Shown here piece after piece: positions 1 to 6,216 of a DNA stretch of 14,795 nt. Under the pieces are notes generated by a model. The model ran no database searches, was not told the origin of the DNA, and worked only from the letters and a program-made list of their open reading frames with translations. Position numbers and translations under genes: made by a program. How positions within the stretch are numbered: the stretch's first letter is position 1; every line of letters begins with the position of its first letter. This DNA is from Hyphomicrobium sp. (lineage in GTDB: Bacteria > Pseudomonadota > Alphaproteobacteria > Rhizobiales > Hyphomicrobiaceae): NCBI GenBank assembly GCA_030609245.1, contig JAUWCP010000038.1:1-14795 (forward strand), read 5' to 3'.

Positions 1-1133
1 GAGTAGCCGGCGGCTTCTCGCGCCTTGACCGCGTCCAGCAACGTGGCAACTTGAGCATCATACTTGTCGACTACAATTCCCAACCGCTCGATGGCCGCAA
101 TGATGCTCGACCTGCCGGACTGCTTGGACACGAGGAGACGACGCTGGTTGCCTACACTTTCGGGGGACACGTGCTCGTAGGTTTCCGGCTCCTTGACGAT
201 GGCCGATGCGTGAATGCCGGCCTTTGTCGCGAAGGCGCTTTCTCCCACGTAGGGCGCATGGCGGTCCGGAGACCGATTCAGCACGTCGTCAAGCACGCGG
301 CTTGCATACGTGAGCATACGCAGACGGTCCGGCGTCACGCCCGTCTCGAAATTCTCTGCAAACTCGCTTTTTAAGAGAAGCGTCGGGATGATCGACGTCA
401 GATTGGCATTGCCACAACGTTCACCGAGTCCGTTGAGCGTGCCCTGAATGTGGCGGCAGCCGGCGCGCACAGCCATCAAAGAGTTAGCCACAGCATTGTC
501 GGTATCGTTGTGGGTGTGAATGCCCAGATGCGAGCCGGGAACAACTGAGGCGACATCAGCAACGATGCTTTCGACTTCATGTGGCAACGTACCGCCATTG
601 GTGTCGCACAGAACGACCCAGCGCGCACCGCCCTCATAGGCTGTGCGCGCAACGGCAAGCGCAAAATCGCGATTGCCCTTATATCCGTCGAAGAAGTGCT
701 CGCAATCGATGAGCGCCTCGCGCCCGTGATCAACGATTGCCTTCACCGATTGCGCCAACGCATCCAGGCATTCTTCATTGGAAATGCCGAGCGCCACGCG
801 CACGTGATAGTCCCACGCCTTGGTGACAAGGCAAATGGCTTGGGCGCGTGATTGCAGAACGGCCTGCAGGCCCGGATCGTTGGAAACGGACCGGCCGGAG
901 CGTTTGGTCATGCCAAAGGCGGTGAGCTTGGCCGTCTTGTAGTTCGGCGTTTCGGCCAGAAACTCGGTGTCGGTCGCATTCGCGCCCGGATAGCCGCCCT
1001 CGATGTAGTCGATCCCTAAGTCGTCAAGCACCCCGGCGATGCGGCGCTTCTCATCCACGGAGAAGTCAACGCCGGTCGTCTGCGCGCCGTCGCGCAGGGT
1101 TGTATCGAACAGGTAGAGTCTCTCTTTGCTCAT
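1..1133 (-). CDS. cimA: Citramalate synthase (partial, C-terminus beyond left edge)
   Basis: Condenses pyruvate and acetyl-CoA to (R)-citramalate, the threonine-independent entry to isoleucine synthesis; cytoplasmic. The gene runs off the left edge, leaving 377 complete codons. Visible: the HMGL-like TIM barrel opening with FDTTLRDGAQ (residues 9-18, metal-binding Asp15), CDTNGGTLPHE (176-186), the metal ligands in HTHND (206-210), the LNGLGERCGNA signature (233-243), and the start of the accessory region with AGIHASA (305-311). Family members are about 530 aa, so roughly 150 residues, including the C-terminal regulatory dimer domain, are missing. The overall pattern resembles the citramalate synthase group rather than canonical LeuA, but 2-isopropylmalate synthase and homocitrate synthase share the fold, so substrate is by family resemblance. 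The ATG lies 7 nt after the stop of the 40-codon ORF and has only a weak GTGAG ribosome site, which suggests coupling to upstream translation from cysS. Confidence 0.9.
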   Translation of the reverse strand, partial: MSKERLYLFDTTLRDGAQTTGVDFSVDEKRRIAGVLDDLGIDYIEGGYPGANATDTEFLAETPNYKTAKLTAFGMTKRSGRSVSNDPGLQAVLQSRAQAICLVTKAWDYHVRVALGISNEECLDALAQSVKAIVDHGREALIDCEHFFDGYKGNRDFALAVARTAYEGGARWVVLCDTNGGTLPHEVESIVADVASVVPGSHLGIHTHNDTDNAVANSLMAVRAGCRHIQGTLNGLGERCGNANLTSIIPTLLLKSEFAENFETGVTPDRLRMLTYASRVLDDVLNRSPDRHAPYVGESAFATKAGIHASAIVKEPETYEHVSPESVGNQRRLLVSKQSGRSSIIAAIERLGIVVDKYDAQVATLLDAVKAREAAGY

Positions 1134-1140
1134 CTCACGC

Positions 1141-1263
1141 TCATACAATGCCGAAACTCTTGGCGGCAAGCCATACCGCAAGAATGGCTATGCCAATCTT
1201 AACGAGAAGATAGAAGAGCCAATGTCCGGGAAAAGGTGTATCCGATCGCCAGTCTTTCTTCAT
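1141..1263 (-). CDS. Small single-pass membrane peptide (40 aa), unknown function
   Basis: A 40-codon ORF between cysS and cimA, not recognised as any named family. Its ATG overlaps the cysS stop in an ATGA arrangement, and a strong Shine-Dalgarno (GGGAGGT) sits 6 nt upstream inside the end of cysS. Its TGA is followed by only 7 nt before the cimA ATG. The product has a charged N-terminus (MKKDWRSD), a short Pro/Gly stretch, then one long hydrophobic segment from about Trp15 to Val40 (including KIGIAILAVWLAAKSFGIV), interrupted by Lys22 and Lys35. No signal-peptidase site is evident, so a single inner-membrane helix with a cytoplasmic N-terminus is the simplest reading. The strong ribosome site and seamless packing favour a real gene over chance; it could also serve mainly to carry ribosomes from cysS to cimA. 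Function unknown. Confidence 0.68.
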   Translation of the reverse strand: MKKDWRSDTPFPGHWLFYLLVKIGIAILAVWLAAKSFGIV

Positions 1264-2738
1264 CGCGCGACCTCCCTCGTACCCGAAGCACGCACTTCCC
1301 AAGTCGTGACGATCTCGCCGGACTTGGGGTCCTTGGAGTCCTTTAGTGCGATGCCCATTGCGGCCAGCTCGTCGCGGATACGATCGGCTTCCTCGAAGTT
1401 CTTAGCCGAACGTGCACAGAGGCGCGACTCGATTAACTCAGACACGCGATCCTTATCGACCCCAACCCGCTTCTCTGCTTGCGCACGCCATTCGGCCTCG
1501 GTTCTCTCCAGCAGGCCCATTGCGTTGGCAGCCGCCTTGAAGCGCGCGGGCGCATCTGTCTCGCCGTCCTCTGTAATGCAATCGGCGGCTGCGTGAAGCC
1601 TGGTGATCGCGCCGGGCGTGTTGAGGTCATCTGCCAGCGCATCCTCGACGTCATCCGCCCAGTCGCTTGTCGGCACAGCCTCGACATCAGCGATCTTTCG
1701 GTACCATTGGCTGAGCAGTCTCTCCGCAACTTCGAGACTACGCACGGTGAAATCCAACGGTTGACGGTAATGCGTCATCAGCATCGCGAGACGTAAGACC
1801 TCACCTGGCCAGCGGCGCCCTCCGAACTTATCCGTATCCAACAGCTCATGGATGGTGATGAAGTTGCCGAGCGACTTGCTCATCTTCTCGCCCTCGACCT
1901 GCAAAAAGCCGTTGTGCATCCAGTAGCGCGCCATCACGTCGGTGCCGTGGGCGCAGCGCGACTGTGCTACCTCGTTCTCGTGGTGGGGAAAGACAAGGTC
2001 GATGCCGCCACCGTGAATATCGAATACGTCGCCCAAGTGCTTGCCTGCCATCGCCGAGCACTCAATGTGCCACCCAGGACGTCCTGGCGCATTGATCCCG
2101 CATGGCGATGGCCAAGACGGCTCACCGTCTTTCGACGGCTTCCACAGCACAAAGTCCATTGGGTCTTTTTTGTAGGGCGCAACTTCGACGCGGGCGCCTG
2201 CCTCCATTTCGTCCAACGAGCGGTTCGACAGCCGCCCGTAGTCAGCCATGCCGGGAACATCGAAAAGCACGTGGTCCTGGGCAACGTAGGCGTGACTCTT
2301 AGCGACGAGCACTTCGATCAGCGTCTTCATTTCATCGATGTGCTCGGTCGCGCGCGGCTCGATCGTTGGGGGCAAGACGCCCAGCGCCGCGATGTCGTCG
2401 TGGAACTGTTTGGCGGTGCGCTCGGTCAGCTCGCGGATGGGCACACCCTCCTCGGCTGAACGCGCGTTAATTTTGTCGTCCACGTCGGTGATGTTGCGAA
2501 CGTAGGTGACCTTGGTTTGACCCTTACCCCCATCCCATTCGCCACGCGCCGCCAAATGCCTGAGCAGCCGGAAAAGCACGTCGAAGACGATGACAGGGCG
2601 CGCATTGCCGATGTGGGCATAGTCGTAAACCGTCGGTCCGCACACGTACATGCGCACGTTCTTCGGATCGAGGGGCTCGAACACCTCTTTCCGGCGCGTC
2701 AACGTGTTGTACAGCTTCAGCGGGTGCTGATTGGCCAT
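1260..2738 (-). CDS. cysS: Cysteine--tRNA ligase
   Basis: Class I aminoacyl-tRNA synthetase that activates cysteine with ATP and charges tRNA-Cys in the cytoplasm. It is 492 aa, slightly longer than the 461-aa E. coli enzyme. Motifs: HIGN (42-45, the HIGH signature), KMSKS (285-289), and the zinc/cysteine-recognition ligands Cys33 (in YVCGPTVYD), Cys227 (GWHIECSAM), His252 and Glu256 (PHHENE). ITDVDDKI (83-90) is the conserved stretch after the first half of the Rossmann fold. The helical tRNA-binding C-terminus contains the typical KNFEEADRIRDEL (446-458). The chosen ATG has GGGGA 5 nt upstream. It heads a minus-strand unit followed by the 40-aa membrane peptide (4-nt overlap) and cimA, and diverges from the DUF2865 gene. 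No missing catalytic residue or truncation is seen. Confidence 0.98.
   Translation of the reverse strand: MANQHPLKLYNTLTRRKEVFEPLDPKNVRMYVCGPTVYDYAHIGNARPVIVFDVLFRLLRHLAARGEWDGGKGQTKVTYVRNITDVDDKINARSAEEGVPIRELTERTAKQFHDDIAALGVLPPTIEPRATEHIDEMKTLIEVLVAKSHAYVAQDHVLFDVPGMADYGRLSNRSLDEMEAGARVEVAPYKKDPMDFVLWKPSKDGEPSWPSPCGINAPGRPGWHIECSAMAGKHLGDVFDIHGGGIDLVFPHHENEVAQSRCAHGTDVMARYWMHNGFLQVEGEKMSKSLGNFITIHELLDTDKFGGRRWPGEVLRLAMLMTHYRQPLDFTVRSLEVAERLLSQWYRKIADVEAVPTSDWADDVEDALADDLNTPGAITRLHAAADCITEDGETDAPARFKAAANAMGLLERTEAEWRAQAEKRVGVDKDRVSELIESRLCARSAKNFEEADRIRDELAAMGIALKDSKDPKSGEIVTTWEVRASGTREVAR
1270..1276 (-). promoter_or_regulatory. Strong Shine-Dalgarno for the 40-aa ORF, inside the cysS 3' end
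   Basis: Minus strand reads GGGAGGT, then a 6-nt spacer, then ATGA. Together with the overlapping stop/start this is the main evidence that the short ORF is translated. The two codons it covers also belong to the last residues of cysS. Confidence 0.6.
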
Positions 2739-3074
2739 AAAGATCCCCAGGCCGCTGGCGGGGGCGATTCTCTGTCTCAGGCTTTGGGCAAAGAAGCGGG
2801 CCGCGCGCCAGCGTTTTATGCTAGCTCGTAATGATAATGCCGCAACAAGTGTTGCAGGCAGGTATGCGCGGCGTAAGGTTCATGGAATTCTTATGGGGGA
2901 GCAAGGGCGCTTCCGTCAAGCGGGCGGGGGCTGCCGCACTGTCCTGATTAAGCTTTTGGTTGCCATAAACCTAGCGTCCAAATTCGCCCCAATTGCTCCG
3001 CATTGACCCCCTAATCGCAGACACTAAGAGTTATTTGAATCACAGGCACCGCCCTTATGGGCTGCACGGACGAG
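2739..3074. other. Divergent intergenic control region, cysS / DUF2865 gene
   Basis: About 336 bp without a convincing gene, separating the cysS start (minus) from the DUF2865 start (plus). It must carry promoters for both directions. Seen: GGGGA ribosome site for cysS at 2744-2748; a perfect 6+2+6 inverted repeat at 2842-2855; and a weak plus-strand promoter-like pair, TTGACC (3003-3008) and TAAGAG (3025-3030) with 16-bp spacing, about 45 bp before the DUF2865 start. A 27-codon plus-strand ORF (2864-2947) occurs but has only a poor ribosome site and no recognisable product. No tRNA, riboswitch fold or terminator with a T-tract was found. Confidence 0.5.
2842..2855. repeat. Perfect inverted repeat, operator-like
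   Basis: GCAACA-AG-TGTTGC, a 14-bp dyad with a 2-bp centre, about 105 bp upstream of cysS and 220 bp upstream of the DUF2865 gene. Its size and compactness fit a dimeric repressor site better than an RNA terminator. No binding protein can be named. Confidence 0.3.
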
Positions 3075-4136
3075 ATGGACCGCCCCAGCGAAAGCAATAG
3101 GACACGCAATGCACCCGCTCGTGGCCGCTATAGCCTCGGCGCCGCCGTCCTCACTGCGGCCATGCTGGCAGCCTGCCCGGTGCTCGCCCAGGGATGGTGG
3201 CCATGGAGCAATTCCGAACCGGAACGCCCTCCCATCCCACGCGAGCCCGTGTATCGCGAGCTGCCGCCTCCACGCGATGCGGCGCCGCCGAGTTCCAATT
3301 GGTCAACGAAGAACCCGCTTTGCCTGAAGCTCGAGCAGCGGCTCGTGAAGGAGGGTCAACGCTCAGGTCTATCGCAGAATGCACTGCCTAGGCTTCAATC
3401 CGAAATCCGCGAGGTCACTCGAGAGACCCGATCAGGCGAGGCCGAACTCGAACGCCGGAATTGCTACGAGTATTTCCTTTTCTCCAAATCCCTACGCCGC
3501 ACGCCCCGTTGCACCAAACTCTCCCGGCAGGTGGAACAAGCAAAGCGCAGGCTTACCGAATTGGAGTCGCGGCGCCAGCAAATCAAGGCCTCTTCGAGCC
3601 GATCATACCGCGACGAAATTATCCGCGAGCTCGCGCGCCACAACTGCGGCGCCAACTACGTGCAAGAGGCGCGTCGGCAAAACCGAGGCCTGTTCTCTGG
3701 CTTATGGGAGGACAACGAAGGCGAAGACTATTCGGGCGGCTGGAACCCCTTCTCCGGTACGCGATCATACAACACCTATCGCACTGTGTGCGTGAGGCTG
3801 TGCGACGGCTACTATTTCCCTGTGAGCTTCTCGACGCTTCCAAGCCACTTCGAGCAGGACGCAGCTGTGTGCCAAAACAAGTGCGCGGCACCAGTTGAAC
3901 TATTCTATTATCAAAACCCCGGACAGGGGATGGACCAGTCAATCGCCTTCCGCTCACAAGAGCTTTACACGAGTTTGAAGACGGCGTTTCTCTATCGCAA
4001 GCAGCTTGTGAAGGGCTGCTCGTGCAATGAAATCGAGTACGTTGCCCAAGAGGCCTTGCAGGACGATGCGCGCGCCGCAAGCGCGCCCGGATGGGAAGCC
4101 CGATCGAAGTGGGAGGCTGAGGCCAAAACTCCTTAA
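3075..4136 (+). CDS. Exported cysteine-rich DUF2865 family protein
   Basis: Function unknown; matches the DUF2865 family found mainly in Hyphomicrobiales (recognised from the RTVCVRLCDGYYFPVSFST block). Numbering here from the ATG at 3057: residues 19-44 form a signal peptide with an Arg-rich start and hydrophobic core. It has two possible ends, a lipobox LAAC (37-40) or a signal peptidase I site VLA/Q (44/45), so the product is either a lipoprotein or periplasmic. Then come GWWPW (46-50), a Pro-rich linker (about 54-78), charged helical and probably coiled-coil stretches (about 88-180), and the conserved C-terminal domain (about 240-330) with CVRLC (245-249), CQNKC (272-276) and CSC (321-323). 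Ten cysteines lie beyond the signal region, an even number compatible with disulfides. I prefer the ATG at 3075 (353 aa) because GGA lies 4 nt before it; the ATG at 3057 would add six residues. The GNAT gene follows 70 bp later. Confidence 0.88.
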   Translation: MDRPSESNRTRNAPARGRYSLGAAVLTAAMLAACPVLAQGWWPWSNSEPERPPIPREPVYRELPPPRDAAPPSSNWSTKNPLCLKLEQRLVKEGQRSGLSQNALPRLQSEIREVTRETRSGEAELERRNCYEYFLFSKSLRRTPRCTKLSRQVEQAKRRLTELESRRQQIKASSSRSYRDEIIRELARHNCGANYVQEARRQNRGLFSGLWEDNEGEDYSGGWNPFSGTRSYNTYRTVCVRLCDGYYFPVSFSTLPSHFEQDAAVCQNKCAAPVELFYYQNPGQGMDQSIAFRSQELYTSLKTAFLYRKQLVKGCSCNEIEYVAQEALQDDARAASAPGWEARSKWEAEAKTP

Positions 4137-4206
4137 AGACAGGGTCGAACTAGAGCCCTTCAGGCTAAGCCGGTAGTCGACCAAAACCTGGACGGTCCCC
4201 ACACGA

Positions 4207-4713
4207 ATGGTCGAAGTACGCCACCTCAACATCGATGATCTCGCCGCAGTTCGCTACGTTCAAACGGCGGCCATTGCCGATGCGGCACCCAATCACTATG
4301 CCCCCGCCGAAGTCAAAGCGTTCAGAGAATTTGTGTGCAGCCCGCAATATGCGGACCTGCTGCTCGGCAACCCTAGCTACACTGCTTGGATCGATAACGA
4401 AATGGTCGGCACAGCCGCGTGGAGCCCAGGCGAACCACCAAGTCCCACGGCGCGCATCCTAGCGGTGTTCGTGCAGCCGATGTTTGCCGGAGACGGTATC
4501 GGCCGGCTGCTTGTGGAGCGCATCGAAAATGAAGTGCACGCCGCCGGCTACCGCGCGCTCAACTTGAGCGCCACACTGAATGCGGCAGGCTTCTTTGATG
4601 CTCTGGGCTACTGGGTCACTGGGGAAGGCGGCTGGGCGCTTCCGTCAGGCTGCGCAATTCCAGTTGTCTTCATGCGCAAAGTCGATCTGCATGTAGAGCG
4701 CGCGGCCTCCTAA
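4207..4713 (+). CDS. GNAT family N-acetyltransferase
   Basis: Predicted cytoplasmic acetyl-CoA-dependent acyltransferase of 168 aa, the usual size for a single GNAT domain. Motif A is clear: the beta-strand ILAVFVQPMF (84-93), then AGDGIGRLL (94-102) matching the Q/R-x-x-G-x-G/A pyrophosphate-binding loop, then helix VERIENEV. Motif B is seen in LNLSATLNAAGFFDALGY (118-135), the ...FY...GF-like segment. The acceptor cannot be told: small molecule, peptide or antibiotic are all possible. The gene is 70 bp downstream of the DUF2865 gene, same strand, with no good promoter or Shine-Dalgarno visible, so read-through from that gene is likely. It converges on gltX with only 11 nt between the two stop codons. 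The start is the only ATG before the domain, but its ribosome site is weak. Confidence 0.85.
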   Translation: MVEVRHLNIDDLAAVRYVQTAAIADAAPNHYAPAEVKAFREFVCSPQYADLLLGNPSYTAWIDNEMVGTAAWSPGEPPSPTARILAVFVQPMFAGDGIGRLLVERIENEVHAAGYRALNLSATLNAAGFFDALGYWVTGEGGWALPSGCAIPVVFMRKVDLHVERAAS

Positions 4714-4724
4714 CAGCACCTCCA

Positions 4725-6095
4725 TCAACTCGCGCCGCCGAGCAGCCGTTCTTGCACCTTGGCGCGACCCATCAGCGGCAACAGGACTTTGAGTTCGGGA
4801 CCGTCCTCAAGCCCGGTCAGAGCCAATCGCAACGGGTGGAATAGTGCGCGGCCCTTAATCCCCGATGCCGTCTTGAGCGCGCCGATCCACGTTTCCCATG
4901 TTGTGTCATCCCATGGCTCGGGGGGCAGAAGCGTCGCCGCGCTATCTGTCAGCTCCTTGTTCTCAATCAAGGGATCAATATTGCCGGCAATCACCTGCCA
5001 CCACGTCGCCGCGTCGTTAAGAACGGAAAGATTTCCGCGCACCGCTTCCCAAAACGCCGGGCCGCCATCCGCGCCTAACGCTCGCAGCTGCTCTTCGACA
5101 GCCGCGTAGGGCAGCTTATGCAGAAGCCGCGCGTTGAGAGCCTTCAACTCGTCAACGTCAAAGCGAGCCGGCGCCATCGAGATCTTGTTGAAGGCAAACA
5201 GCGATGCAAGCGCGTCCAAATTGGGATGCGCCTCGATGGGATCTGAGGTCCCGATCAGAGCGGTGTAGCTCGCCACCGCCATCGGCTCCAGGCCGGCCGC
5301 GCGCAAACGCTCTATGGAAAAGGCACCCAACCTTTTGGACAGCGCACGACCGTCCGCGCCGATGAGCAGACTGTGGTGGGCGATGGCCGGTGGTTCCTTT
5401 CCCAGAGCCTCGAATAGCTGGATTTGCACGCCCGTGTTTGTGATGTGATCCTCGCCCCGGATGATGTGCGTGATGCCAAACTCAGCGTCATCAACGACAC
5501 TCGTAAAGGTGTAGAGAAACGTGCCGTTGGCCCGGATCACAACGGGATCGGACACCGAACCCACGTCCACCGTCTGATCACCGCGAACGAGGTCGTTCCA
5601 CGAAACAATCGTTGGAAGCGGTGCCGTCCCTGTTTCCGTCTCACTGTTGTCGAGCCGGAAGCGCCAATGCGGCCGACGCCCCTCGCTCTCCAATTTCGCC
5701 CGCTCGTCTTCCGTGAGCCTCAGGCCGGAGCGATCGTAGATGGGCGGCATGCCGCGCGCGAGCTGGCGCTTGCGCTTCCGGTCAAGCTCGTCCTCCGTCT
5801 CGTAGCAGGCATAAAGCCTGCCGCGCTGGCGCAACAAGTCAGCAGCAGCCGTATAGCGCGCGGTGCGTCCCGACTGGCGATCCTCACGCGTCCATTCCAG
5901 GCCAAGCCAGCTAAGATCTTCGCGAATGCCATTGGCAAACTCCGGCGTCGAGCGCTCCAGATCGGTGTCGTCGAGGCGCAGCCAGAATTCTCCGCCACTC
6001 TTCCTTGCAAAGAGCCAGTTGAGGATGGCGGTGCGAATATTGCCTACGTGCAGGCGGCCCGTTGGGCTTGGGGCGAAGCGAACGATGACGGACAT
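4725..6095 (-). CDS. gltX: Glutamate--tRNA ligase
   Basis: Class I synthetase charging tRNA-Glu with glutamate (in organisms lacking GlnRS also tRNA-Gln, for later amidation); cytoplasmic. It is 456 aa. FAPSPTGRLHVGN (7-19) holds the HIGH-type signature HVGN (16-19); RLDDTD (40-45) and IIRGEDHITNT (211-221) are class-typical; ALSKRLG (251-257) is the KMSKS-type loop. The zinc-binding insert is degenerate: Cys97 remains (YACYET), but the second Cys of the E. coli CxC pair is Glu99 and the later Cys/His pair is absent, so zinc binding is unlikely, as in several other bacterial GluRSs. Many alphaproteobacteria carry two gltX copies; whether this is the principal or the second one cannot be told here. 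A candidate promoter lies 50-77 bp upstream, so it may be transcribed apart from nadE. Confidence 0.96.
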   Translation of the reverse strand: MSVIVRFAPSPTGRLHVGNIRTAILNWLFARKSGGEFWLRLDDTDLERSTPEFANGIREDLSWLGLEWTREDRQSGRTARYTAAADLLRQRGRLYACYETEDELDRKRKRQLARGMPPIYDRSGLRLTEDERAKLESEGRRPHWRFRLDNSETETGTAPLPTIVSWNDLVRGDQTVDVGSVSDPVVIRANGTFLYTFTSVVDDAEFGITHIIRGEDHITNTGVQIQLFEALGKEPPAIAHHSLLIGADGRALSKRLGAFSIERLRAAGLEPMAVASYTALIGTSDPIEAHPNLDALASLFAFNKISMAPARFDVDELKALNARLLHKLPYAAVEEQLRALGADGGPAFWEAVRGNLSVLNDAATWWQVIAGNIDPLIENKELTDSAATLLPPEPWDDTTWETWIGALKTASGIKGRALFHPLRLALTGLEDGPELKVLLPLMGRAKVQERLLGGAS

Positions 6096-6144
6096 TCTGG
6101 GGCGGGTTCCCGCGACGTTTCATTCATTGATTGTGAGGGGGCAA

Positions 6145-6172
6145 CCTATAGAGGGTCCGCACGGCAACTCAA
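6145..6172 (-). promoter_or_regulatory. Candidate sigma-70-type promoter for gltX
   Basis: On the minus strand TTGAGT (-35, 6172-6167) and TATAGG (-10, 6150-6145) are separated by 16 bp, in the 121-bp gap between the nadE stop and the gltX ATG. Transcription would begin near 6138, giving a leader of about 40 nt. Both boxes match the consensus at four of six positions; unverified. Confidence 0.4.
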
Positions 6173-6216
6173 GGGCCGAACGCCGCCGTGACTGTGAGCG
6201 GCAAGCCCCCGTCTCG

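Noticed and set aside
1848..2459. 203-codon plus-strand ORF antisense to cysS
   Set aside because: Complement of a conserved synthetase gene with HIGN and KMSKS motifs; no independent ribosome site or family signature.
2731..3006. 91-codon plus-strand ORF across the cysS upstream region
   Set aside because: Starts on TTG within the cysS start codon area, has no ribosome site, and the product is compositionally random; the region is better read as a divergent promoter region.
5424..6191. 255-codon plus-strand ORF antisense to gltX
   Set aside because: Shadow of gltX; low-complexity Arg/Ala-rich product without recognisable domains.
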